A stretch of DNA of 64,000 nt from contig NC_079879.1 of assembly GCF_029227915.1 (NCBI RefSeq), positions 20,912,501-20,976,500 of the forward strand, given 5' to 3'. The translations under genes and the position numbers were made by a program. The notes beneath the pieces are model-generated. The model was not told the origin of the DNA. It ran no database searches and was given only the letters and a program-made list of their open reading frames with translations. Positions 48,873 to 59,952 of this stretch are shown piece after piece (position 1 is the stretch's first letter; every line of letters begins with the position of its first letter). Source of the DNA: Hydractinia symbiolongicarpus. Lineage: Eukaryota; Cnidaria; Hydrozoa; Anthoathecata; Hydractiniidae.

Positions 48873-51749
48873 TGGGCATATGCTGCAATCAATTTTAATG
48901 CAATCAATTCTCGTTTTAGAAACAATGCAGTGAGAAAATCACATCAATGTACTTTGGGTGGTACGTTTTGTTACTTCCATCTTCAGTTTAAAAACATATA
49001 TAAAAACTCTCAAGAGCATCAATGAAGTGTATACTAACACTATATGTCACAAACCACAAATATATGTCAAAACACAATATGTCACAAAAAAACCAAGTAT
49101 TGGCAGTATATGTCACAATGTCAAACAACCTTCACCTTGGTATAGGCAAATCAAAATTTTAAGGTCAGTGGGTATGCTCTAATTATGGATAAATATTGAA
49201 GTATGGGCACAATAAGTTGTGTCGGAGCGATTTTTGTTTTCTAATTAGAAGCTCTTTTAATCCTTATCATACAATAAGACATTATTTCTACTTCCCACAA
49301 AATTGATAAGAAACTGACGCAAAAGACTTACATGTTACAATTTCTGTTTGAGTAGGAAAATACATAGTTCAATAAAAAAACTAAAAATTTAACAAGTCAT
49401 TTGGGCATAAAACACAACAATACTTCCTAGTATACAGTTTAAAATTTTATATAGAGTGGGTGGCTTATTATGGTTAATTTGATTTCATTCCTTTGGCCAT
49501 TTTGTCATTTTAATGACATACCACCCCAAAGATAAAGCTCTCGAAAGCAGAACCACACGATCCCAGCGCACATTGTTGCATTCTCTAGATCTATTGCTGT
49601 CTACGCTCAAAGTCTCTCTGAAACCTAATGAGATCCCTGTTACCGTCTTCTGTTTAATTTTATAAACTCATAAGAGTCCTATCAGATTTTCGGACAACCA
49701 ATTTCTACATCCGCTAAATATATCTGGAGAGATTCCTTTCTATTCGTAAGAGGAAGGTCACTGTCAGTACGTTTGTCTAAGGTACCGTGTTCGTGGTTGT
49801 GATCCAACTATTAGTAATTGTGTTTCGAAGCGTTTAAATTTATGTTTTCAGGACGTTTTGCATCTGAAATTCATCGGGTTTCAATTTCTAGGTCAATGAA
49901 ATTCTCTTCGCCCTTGTCGAAATAATTTTATTTCTGACATTTGTCGTTATCTCATCTGTTGACATTGAATTGTTGCAAGGTTCATCAATTTCCAATTCTG
50001 GTTTAAAAATGTTCTTATAATGTTCTCTATTTCTTTCTGGGCAATATTCAACAGTTATTGTCGGAATGTTGTTTGCAGCATTTTCTTACAATACAATGAA
50101 GTGATCCTAATCTGCACCCCGTGGTAAAAATAACATGAATTCAAACGACAAAATAGTCACTAACAGCTTGTGACGTTCAATAGTCTTCATACATAGTATT
50201 TATACGCATTTTATTTAAATCGTGATTGTAGCTTTCATAACGCATAAAGAATCAAATATGTTTGCGAGATCCTCTCAGGTATTGAATGGTGATAGTTCGA
50301 ATTCAAAAAATTCGCATACTGATACCAAATTTTTTTTATCTTATGACAACTTAATGCTCCTACCGACAACTGTAGCATTTTTGCATGTTACGCTCTACTT
50401 TACCACTTTTTTCCGCGGTACATTTAATGAATATTTCAAGAGTACATTTCTCCAATTTTAAATACTCGTAAAAGATATTTTTTTACGGATCTGTTTACTA
50501 TTATTATAGCGCATTTACTTCATTAGTTAAAAGCAGATTTTTCTATGAGGTCGCGCCGCAAGTCATATCTTTGGTCTGGTAATGGCGTTCTTTTCCGCGC
50601 TATCAGGATCACTTTCGAGGTTTCGACAAGCTACGGAATTCGACTTACGATCATATTTCATATCGAATCGACTTCTTCAAGTTCTACCTTGCAATTATTA
50701 TGCATTATTGACTGGTAGACTGGAAAATTTTTCACTAAGTTTATCTCCTTTTTGTAACAAGTCATAACGAATTTGATCACTCAAGGTGCGTGATAACTTT
50801 TGGATTTTCCTTGGCTTTAAGGGTGATGATCCTGGCTATTCACAACTGTTACCCGTCTTTGCAAACATCCCTTGTGCTCCTCTTAAATTCCACTGTGTTT
50901 TCACATTGTAAGATTGTTGGGGGACCATGTTCTCGGTACAGATGCTGTGGTTTATCAGCAACTAGTCGCTATTTTTTGTATTGGTCTCATCCACACGAAG
51001 CGACTAAACACATGCCCACTGTCAAAATGTTAATGGTAAACTTCTTCACATTATTTCACACCTTCGTCTTTCATATTCTCTAAGTCTATTGGATGCAGTT
51101 CTATTATTTGTTCAGCAGTCGTAAGTTGAAAGATATCCTTGTTGTTAAAACGACCGCGAGTTTCCTAAATAGAACGCAAATCATGCAAACACACAATCTT
51201 TTTCTGTGAGTTGGCCTTTAATACTACAAAATACAATTTGCCGAACACTATTTTAGCAAATTTGTTTTAAATCTATTGTTACCGCAATAGAATTGCCGTT
51301 TAGGACACATGTCTGGGTATGTCTTTCTGAGCACCCCAAGAGTTGGTTCTTCATCTTTTGATCAGTCTTCCGATCTCTTTGGTTGTTTTGTTTTGTTCAT
51401 TACTTTAATAATAACGTTTTGCTCAGTCGTGCGTATTGACCCACTAGCACCAACAAACAAATCCGTTCCGTTACTCCTCCATGGGTAATTTTTATGCAAA
51501 ACTGATTTCTCCAACTTGGATGTTTTGTTTAAAGGACGGTATATCTTCCTAAAATCTTTCGAAGAAGAATGTCATACTCTGTGATAGCACTAATAGTGTG
51601 TTTGCGAGAGGCACCACTGACATTGTAAATTATTAAAACGACAAAAACATTTTTAACTTTTTTTTTTTGACCACACACAGGTTATAGAGCAAAAAATATT
51701 GTATGAATTATTGATTAAATATTATTTTTTATAGTAGATGTGTGGTAAT
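48873..51749. other. Gene-poor stretch
   Basis: No supported gene. Around 49850-51560 the minus strand shows coding-like but heavily interrupted pieces, for example FVWMRPIQKIATS, and the base composition is less AT-rich than elsewhere. This suggests an old transposon or pseudogene too decayed to name. Confidence 0.4.
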
Positions 51750-52021
51750 ATATAATAAAATACCCGTGTATGTCTGTCTGCCTGTCACGCAAAATGGTAG
51801 CTTAGCTGCGCACGTAGCGAGACGCACGCAATGCGGTATAAAAAGGACGGGCGTACCCGTGGATTTTTCCACGGGTTAACGACTTTATAATATAATACCC
51901 GTGTACGTCTGTCTGTCTGTCCCGCAAAATGGTAGCTTAGCTGCGCACGTAGAGAGATGCACGCAATGCGGTATAAAAAGGACGGGCGTACCTGTGGATT
52001 TTTCCACGGGTTAACGACTAG
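51750..52021 (+). mobile_element. Two tandem Helitron-like mini-elements, copies B and C
   Basis: Head-to-tail copies (about 51750-51884 and 51885-52021). Each has a TATAATA-ACCCGTGTA start, a GTCTGTCTG core, the block GCAAAATGGTAGCTTAGCTG, a hairpin (CCGTGGATTTTTCCACGG or variant) and an end in AACGACT(AG). They are very similar to each other and to copy A. Confidence 0.65.
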
Positions 52022-52704
52022 TACTTTCCTATTGACGCAATTACACTCAGGATACGCCCAATTTACCTTAGTTCTCGGAACCTTAATCACGTATAGGTGT
52101 TGTCACAGGAACATTGACGTCACTGCAGTTACATAATTAGCGACTAACTACCCAGATTCAAGATAATGTAACGTGACTGAGATTCTATCATTTGTGATAT
52201 ATAGTGGCGTTGTTTGAATCTTGTAACAAAAAACTACAAAAACAAAACTCATTTTGTGTTTTGTTATTGTCTTTTTTATTATTGTGACATGTAGTGGTGG
52301 ATTTGTGACAAACGTGTTGATACATGTACAACAACAATTTGAATAAAAGTCTCTTTTTGTTTGGCGTGTAATATGGCACAGCACCAGCAGCAGCGATGAA
52401 TTCTTTGATCTTGGGCGCAAATTCTAATTTTATCTAATTTAATTAATTTTAATAAATGTGTTTTATTTCATACTTAGAGAGGATAGTCATAGTTAAGAGT
52501 TTTGAAAAAATAAATACATTATCCAAACCACGAAAAATATAAAATAGAATAAAAACAATAAAAGTTAATTAATTACGCTATTCTTAATATGAAATTCCGA
52601 CCTGATGTTCTAGCGATAACAGTATGCTTCCTGGACGATCTGGAGTCGCATTGGATATTTTAAGGGCGGTTTGTAGGTCGTTAATGATCTATGTGTTTTT
52701 CAGA
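52022..52704. other. Spacer between Helitron-like copies and the composite insertion
   Basis: AT-rich, with no coding sequence recognised. Short open frames here lack family resemblance. Confidence 0.5.
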
Positions 52705-52928
52705 AGCTTCGTATTTATATAGGTGAATATTTATCATAACACATCCGTATTTCATTCTCAGCAGAGAATGCTTCACCCCGATCAGACCTCTGATCATGAC
52801 GGGCGAGTATAATGCGTGTAAGTCATATTGAAGAAGAACTACTTTTTCATCACTAACATACTGCCAAGCAGTGAGCGGGACTCTGCTGAAAATGAAATAC
52901 GGATGTGCTATGATAAATATTCACCTAC

Positions 52929-54887
52929 AGTTGACTCTCTCTATCTCGACTACCCTCTATCTCGAACATCTCTCTATCTCGAACCAAAGTCTCGGTCCCT
53001 TGGACATTTGTGTAGGCTCTAAGCTATTTTCCTCTCTTTATCTAGAACCTCTCTATCTCGAATACCTCTCTATCTCGAACCAAAATCTCGGTCCCGTCTG
53101 ACTGTTTCTCTCTCTATCTCGAACTTTTCCGGATTTAAGAACCTATTTACACTAAAAATCGAATTAAAATGTTCCATTTTCGAACGAAAATGTTTGACGT
53201 TCGAATTCTAAAGTCACTCACAAAACATTGTTTCCAGTGTTTTGAACCAGAAACCTTCTTGAGGTGAAGATGTCGGTTTTAAAAAGAAAACTCAATAACG
53301 TTTCTTTAATTCAAAAATGTCAAATAATTCGGGAAATCGAGAAAGGAATGTCAAACAAGGAGGCAGCAGAAAAATACGGGATCCCCAAAAATACAATTTC
53401 AACTTGGATGAAAAAAAAACATAAGATCCTACAAAGCTTGGAAGAACAAAAAACCGCGTCTGGTTCGAAAAAGGTTCGAGGCTATGATTATGAGCAGATA
53501 GACAAGGCTGTTTTCAAATGGTTTACTGTTCAAAGAAGCCAAAACATTCCGATCGATGGCAATTTGATAAAAGAAAAGGCACTCAGTTTTGCTAAAAACT
53601 TTGATTGTTCAAGTTTCAAGGCTTCCGATGGTTGGCTGGACAAATGGAAAAAAAGGTAAAAACATACCACCTCAAAGGAGAAAAGTGTTCTGGGGGGAAG
53701 AAGAGCAAGTTGAGATTCACTGGAATGGCCGCAGCAAGTGCTACTGGAGAAAAGTTGCCAATGTTCGTCATTGGCCAATCATAAAAACCTCGCTGCTTTA
53801 ATAACATCAAACATCTCCCTTGCCAATACACATCACAAAAGAAAAGTTGGATGGATAGTGAAATATTTGAAAACTGGGTCCGGAAACTGGACCAAAAGTT
53901 TCGTGTAGACGGGAGAAAAATCGTTCTTATAATCGACAACTGTCCAGCACACCCATCGATCTCGAACTTAACAAACATTCATCTCCTTTTTTTGCCCCCT
54001 AACACAACGTCTGTGTTGCAACCGATGGACCAAGCTGTGATACTAAGTCTAAAAGCGCATTGCCGAAGGAGAGTTGTACGTTTGCTGTGCAGTGCTTTGG
54101 AGAACAACAAACCTTTGACAAAGATTTCAATTTTAAGCGGAATGAAGATACTGGCTGATTCTTGGGAGGCTGTAACTAAACAAACCATCATCAATTGTTT
54201 TAAGAAATCTGGAATCTCTTCTACAGGACAACAGGATGCTATTGCTGATTCGGATGACCCATTTTAAGATCTTCAAGAAAGTTTGGATGATTTAAGAGAG
54301 GCTGATCAATCATTGGTACCAAATGATCTCAGTGCTAATGATCTTGTGACCTTGGATGATGAGGTTATCGCAACCGCCCCTCAAATCTCTAATGAGGATA
54401 TCATTGATGAATTTCGGAAATCTCAGGACGACGAAGCTGAAGACGATGGCAGTGACATGGAGGATGATTCATTTGATATAGTTGTCGAAAAACCATCAAG
54501 ATCAAAAGTCGAGTGTAGTATTGATCTTTTGAAAGATCTAGCATTGTGTTGCGAAAAAGGCAATGAAATGCAAATGCTTATCTCCAAATTCGAAAAAATG
54601 TATAATGAAGACAGAGTGGCATCACTTAAACAAAAAGACATAACCGATTTCTTTAAATGAAGCTGTAAATTTATTTTATGTATTTATTTTAAAAGAAGTC
54701 TTGTGCATTGAATATTAACATTTTAACATCTCTCATTGACCTCTATCAACTCCCGATACACTGAAGGTTAAAAATACGTTTTTTACGAAAAAATCCAATT
54801 TTTGTCAATTTTTCTCTATCTCGAACTTTCTCTATCTCGAACAAATTTTCTGGTCCCTTGCGAGTTCGAGATAGAGAGAGTCAACTG
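52929..54887 (+). mobile_element. Tigger/pogo (Tc1-mariner superfamily) transposon, full length
   Basis: 1959 bp, flanked by TA on both sides (52927-52928 and 54888-54889). It has terminal inverted repeats of about 22 bp starting CAGTTGACTCTC. Subterminal repeats of TCTATCTCGAAC lie inside both ends (five or more on the left to 53123, two on the right at 54812-54842), probable transposase-binding sites. TA target and CAGT ends are typical of Tigger. The transposase inside is broken, so the copy is inactive. Confidence 0.95.
53264..54660 (+). pseudogene. Tigger transposase, broken (CENP-B HTH plus DDE domain)
   Basis: The N-terminal psq-type HTH (KCQIIREIEKGMSNKEAAEKY, GIPKNTISTWMKKK, each shown in part) and the CENP-B second HTH (WFTVQRSQNIPIDG, FKASDGWLDKWKKR) run from 53264 to a stop at 53657. 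There the frame shifts and about 50-60 family residues, including the first catalytic Asp of the DETG motif, are missing. From about 53665 the DDE domain resumes in another frame (GEKCSGGKKSK). It has a stop at 53782-53784, then MDSEIFENWVRKLD, the second Asp in IIDNCPAHP, the LPPNTTSVLQPMDQ block and a further stop at 54265-54267. An acidic tail follows and ends QKDITDFFK. Lesions: one deletion/frameshift and two nonsense codons. Confidence 0.92.
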
Positions 54888-54948
54888 TATATGTATACAC
54901 ACCATCCGGATAAACTATGTGGGGTTCATCACTAACATATTGCCGCAC

Positions 54949-55013
54949 GTAGTGTAGTGGGTTCGTCTGCGGCTCCCAGTTATTGGGACCGCGGATCGAA
55001 TCCCGCTCACTAC
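54949..55013 (+). repeat. tRNA-like core of the composite element
   Basis: GTAGTG at the start pairs with CACTAC at the end as an acceptor stem. TAGTGTAGTGG fits a Pol III A box, GATCGAATCCC fits a B box, and GCGG/CCGC closes a T arm. The length is only 65 nt and the anticodon loop lacks a standard U33, so it is a tRNA-derived SINE head, not a working tRNA. Confidence 0.55.
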
Positions 55014-55069
55014 TTGGCAGTATGTTAGTGATGAACAAATTAGTTCTTCTTCAATATAGCTTCGTATTT

Positions 55070-56740
55070 GTTTTCTAAATGTTGTTGCATTTTAAAAGGT
55101 AATATGTATAGCTAGATAGCTACAGCTATTCAACCAGTTTGGTTAAAAAAGGTGGCTTGTCATCATTTCTGGTTAGCTTATCTATTATCATGGTGACTCA
55201 TCGGTAAACAGGTGATCAGGAAAAAACGATTTTAGTTCATCGGACGTAAGTAAAGAAAACACAAATGGCAAGTAACACCACTTCAACATTAGTAAAATAC
55301 AGCGGGCAACTTATAACTTTATAGCTACGTGTTGTCATATGCGCAAGATGTTTTAATCTTGGGAGTTGTGTTATAGTTTTTAATAGATTTTTACATCAAT
55401 TCTGAACACATTCGAAAATAAATAATTGTGATATTTCATTGAAAATTTAACCAGCTGGAACACACTATTTGTAAAGCCTTTTCTTGTTGTCTTTTCTACC
55501 ACATCAGAACCTCAACGAGTCTTCTTGATTACCTTAAGGACATAACCTATTTAAATTAATTAATTAAATAAATATAATTATATTTATTTTATGATATATT
55601 AATAGGTTAAAATTTTCGGTTTAAGTCCCCACTCCGGTGCACTTTAAAGTTAATGTTGCCACCTATTTGGACAGCTATTCAACTTGTGTGGCAGACAGCT
55701 TTTTAATTCCGTTATTAATCTGAGATAGTGATATCCTTATTTAATCCTTAATTCTCATTATATATAGCTACTTTCTATCTAGTCAAATTCATTTTTTGGT
55801 GCGATGGACTAAAAACGCAAAACAACAGTTCTTTAAAACGATTATCTGGAAGGGGAGCTTGTAAACCATTGTAGTGATTTTTTGGACTTATGACAATTTT
55901 GTTATCATAATACGCGGTTTAGTTTTCTTGAGTTCATATAAAGCAAGCATTCATTTCATTGAATATGAAATAAAATTACAACTTTTTTGGTGCTAAAGTT
56001 TTTTTCGTAAAACAAGTTATACCTTTCATAAAATAACTTGTTGACTAGCCCGTGGAAGCCTTCACTAGAGCAGGGAGTCAAACAGTTATGTAGTTGTAAT
56101 ATGATAACTTCAACAAATCTTTTGTATATATATTTAAAAAAAGGTTTTCAGAAATTTGCTAGCCTGTTGAGTTTGTGTAGAGCTTTAAAAACTGATCAAA
56201 ATCACACATAGATTGATGCATTTTCGCTGAAAAGTGCGGAAATCTGAATTATCATTGATGACTTCGTCAATCCATTTGGTTACAAACGTGTGGGTTGATG
56301 AAGCTTCAGGTAGTTTGCCCTATTTTGGTTCCAAGTGGTCTGTGCTTACTTACGCAGAAGATGCCAGTTGCTTCTGTCTGTTTCTAGGTTTTATTGGCCT
56401 TATCCTCCATGAAAACAGAGCAATTTTAAAACGTCAAGGGATTTTTTAAATGAGAGTTTTTTTGCGAGAGAATTCTACATTCACGACAAGGTCAGGGTTG
56501 TCATTTTTATTCATGTGCCTCGTTTTCAACAGTGACGTTTTCTTGCTACATGTACACGACTTTGTTCCCGTTTTCGACAAAATTTGGCACAGTAAACAAA
56601 AAATTCACGCTAAAATTGTTGCTGATATCATAACCTTTTCAAGGCTGTGGACCCTACAGTCGCGATACCATATTTTTTTTAGAATAAGGTAGTGCTAAAA
56701 TTTTAGCGGTAGTTTTTCTTAAAAACCTATTAGCCATACA
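55070..56740. other. Spacer between Tigger-family elements
   Basis: AT-rich. Open frames at 56234-56449 and 56450-56692 have no recognisable domain. Nothing else seen. Confidence 0.5.
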
Positions 56741-56742
56741 TA

Positions 56743-57325
56743 CAGTTGAATTCCTCTAATTCGAATCTCTATAATTCGAATATTTTTATAATTCGAACGA
56801 GTGCTCAGTCACCGTCAATTATCCTTAAGAAACTCTTACAAAAAACTTTCTTCAATTCAAATTTCTCTAATTCCAAGCTTTCCATAATTCGAACAACTTT
56901 TCAGTCCTTTCAGCACGATTCTCTCCCTAATTTAAATTTAAAGTGTCGTTTGGTGTCTACCTGACAAAAGCACTTGTGAAGCAACTCGTATTGTCGAAAG
57001 AGATCCTCTAGCCAATGTTAAGCAATAAAATATTTAACAGTTTTTCAAATAAAGTTTCTTTTTTGTGTAAACTAGAAAATAAATATTTAATGAAACTTGT
57101 ATTATGTTTTTTTGAATTTAAAATTAACGTAATTTCTCTCTATAGTCCTTAGCCCGTGGAAAAATCCACGGGTTCGCCCGTCACAGCTAAGCTACCATTT
57201 TGCGTGACAGACAGACAGACGGACGGACGGATGGACGGACGGACAGACATATACGGGTATTATAACATAGATAATTCGAACAAAAATTTTTTCCCGTAGC
57301 AATTCGAATTAGGGAGAGTCAACTG
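56743..57325. mobile_element. Tigger-type MITE, copy 2
   Basis: Flanked by TA (56741-56742 and 57326-57327). It starts CAGTTGAATTCCTCTAATTC and ends TTAGGGAGAGTCAACTG, with TAATTCGAA subterminal repeats. The interior matches copy 1 at 32000-32440 (for example TTTTCAGTCC and TTTCAGCACGATTCTCTCCC). It is longer only because of the insertion at 57143-57271. Confidence 0.88.
57143..57271 (-). mobile_element. Helitron-like mini-element, copy D, inserted in the Tigger MITE
   Basis: Reverse-strand copy of the family at 27497 and 51750. It starts TCTATGTTATAATACCCG, has a GTCCGTCCGTCTGTC core and a perfect CCGTGGATTTTTCCACGG hairpin, and ends at GGACTA. The MITE sequence on both sides (CTCTCTA and TAATTCGAA) matches a plausible empty site with insertion between A and T and no target duplication, as expected for Helitrons. 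Confidence 0.65.
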
Positions 57326-57327
57326 TA

Positions 57328-59952
57328 TTTTGAACCCCTCCCCCCCAAAAAATTTTTTTAAGTTCCTATTTTTTCTTCAGTAGTCTGTATTATACATATA
57401 TCATTTTCATCTATGTTATTTTTCGTCATTTTGACTCAAACTAGTTGCTAAAAAAATATCACATTTGTTATTTTTGGATTAAAGATGCTGTGCACAGACG
57501 TATTCACCTGATCTTGGCCGCCAGGTGAATAAGTCTGTTTTGACAGAGACTAGCCAGTGGACCTGGCGTCAAAACATTAGGTTAAACAAAAACGTAAAAG
57601 TGTACTCTGTGTCGGAAATCCGATGGAGCGCTTACAGTGATGAGCCTTACTCTCCTGCAAACTGCGTCTTCGGCTAAAACAAACAATCACTCAGCAATTT
57701 CATTTTGCGGAATAAGTGTTTGTGAATTAGATTGTTGTTTCAAAATTAATAGCAAGCAAATAGAAACGTTTTGTTGTCCCATTGAATCACGAAACGCAAG
57801 ACTATTGCCAAAGTTTATATAAGAGTGAAAGTTAACTGCATTTAAAACAACAATTATTGATTGAGAATTTCTTTGCAGCCAAACTGCATTTGGCTAATTT
57901 TATATTTTGACTAGAGGGTGCTATAAAGCTAAAGATCCATAACCGAATAAAAAACTCTTATACAAAAACGCACAGGAATAACTAAGGCTAGTTATAACTA
58001 GATAGCTGGCCTTTAGGGTGCTCCCTGGGAATCTACATGCGTAGTCAAAATATTAAAATTGGATTGTTTAAGATTGATATATGGGAATAACATATGACAA
58101 TCTGTTTAACATGCAGGGAACAATAATAATAAAAATAAAAAGCTTTTAGAAAATATGAAGGTCAGAAAGTGACCTGAAAACCTCAACTTGACACCACCTC
58201 ACCACTTCCAAGTCCCAGTGGCCTTTGTCAACTTAGTCCTGGACTGGGATTGTTTATGTGCAAAAATTGGCCTTCGTGAACGGTCTACAAACTACGCTCG
58301 AGCGCCAATAATACAACCCGCAAAAAACAGGGTACTGCTGGGATTCCGAAATAAAGCTGTGGCGCAACTCACACATAATAAAGTTATTAATATAGACATT
58401 TTTCTCCTCAAAAGTACTGCAAAGTACTGTTTAAAAAAATTAAATGAAAATCATGTCAAGCAAAAAAAGCATGCTGATAACAAAACTTATCTCTTTCTGT
58501 ATTTATTGTGGTATTTTACGGTACTATGTCATTTTGCGACACTGTAGGTAAGAATAAGAGGTTAAAAATTATTATAAATGAATAAAAAAAGTTAAAAAAT
58601 GTGAAACTTACCTCACTTGTTGAAGTTTTAAAAAAACATAGTCAAACACACGGCCTCTGTATTAATTTTTCCTTAGACAATACTTTAGAGCATGCCTACA
58701 TTATCTCGCAGCATTAAAAATTATAGTTTAATTATAGTTCATTACAGGACAATAAGCGAATATAATAGGCAAGCAAACGGAGTGCGTTCAAATCACTATG
58801 AATTACATCGAGTGAATTCAAGCCTCATCTAATAATGTTTCATAAATCTTTCTTAAAAATATGGTGCCGAAAGGGAACAATCCTCAGTAAACCAAATGAG
58901 CTTAAAAAAGCAATGCACAGTTATTAGCTCAATGACGTTAGTCGTTTGTGTCAAACGCCGAAAACATGTGTTTTTTTTTTCTAGTCACGGTAATAGACCT
59001 TTCCCGAATTTCTTAATTATGTCAAACTCAATTAAAGAGGTCGATACTAAAAATCCTTCTTATCCCTCAGTTTTTTAGCAAAAGGTAGATCAAATTACGT
59101 AATTTCGCCAATATTTCTGTGTGTCTAAAGTGCCTCAATTGCGAACTGAAAGTTACGGACAAACCCTTCATATAGCCGAGCTTTCTAAGAATAGCCTCGT
59201 TTTCAAAATAATTATTTTCTTTAAATCTAAATAAAATCTAACCAAAATATTGTATACCAGAATATCCTTTTATGAGCATAGAACTATTATAAAATTTTGG
59301 ATGACGTCATAATTGTCATAATTTGGGAAAGGTGTATTGGCTACGACTTTGCCACGTTAGTTTAACCTTAAGTGAGAAAGGAATAGAGTGCCCTCACCTC
59401 TTCTACTGTCCAAAACTTTAGCAAGGCGTGTAATTAGGAGGTGAAATTTTGAGAATATTCTTAACTTTCATTGCTGCTTGCGACAAAAAAAGATATATTT
59501 GAAATTTTTTTTTGTTAAATGCAGGGTTATCGCATTTCTTAGCCAGTAGTTATAATTTTATAAATTTTAAAAAGTACAGGCATATAAGAGTGTTTTAAAG
59601 ATGCATTTGTTATATAAATATATATCACGTGCATGTTGGGTACCAGGCGGTCACCAAGTTGTTGCTAAGGAGATAGATGTTTCTAGGACTAAATATCTAT
59701 ACTATAGTATAGATCAAGCAAAATGGCGGAATTTCTCATTTCAATTGCTTCCGCCCAGAACTTGGAGGATAATAAAAACGCAGTATTTAGTAGTGTAGTT
59801 GTCTTAGTTATCAATGTTGTACATGTTCGTAAATAAATAAATAAATAAATACATTAATGTAAAAAATACAAATGTGAAGCTTATCTGGCCCAATTCTCCT
59901 TAGCTTAGTGTAAGTCAGTGTTAACGAGACATGTCCCGGTCCTAAACCATGT
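57328..59952. other. Spacer, no supported gene
   Basis: AT-rich with short open frames only (for example 58188-58547) and no family resemblance. An (AAAT)n run at 59833-59860 may be the 3' tail of an old retroposon. A 45-bp segment at 59768 recurs at 63022. Confidence 0.5.

Larger units (their letters stand above)
52705..55069. mobile_element. Composite tRNA-like/foldback element with 12-bp target duplication, host of a Tigger insertion
   Basis: AGCTTCGTATTT occurs at 52705-52716 and 55058-55069, a 12-bp direct repeat that I read as the target duplication of the enclosed element. Without the Tigger the element is about 380 bp. The left part is a foldback with 46-bp arms (52721-52766 and 52881-52927). 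The right part has a tRNA-like core (54949-55013) between 21-bp inverted arms (54924-54944 and 55016-55036, one mismatch). A further copy of that arm sits at 52847-52865, and an outer inverted pair (about 52825-52879 and 55006-55061) spans the Tigger. No ORF of its own. Confidence 0.6.

Noticed and set aside
51785-52090. 101-codon minus-strand ORF with internal repeat
   Set aside because: Produced by the two tandem Helitron-like copies.
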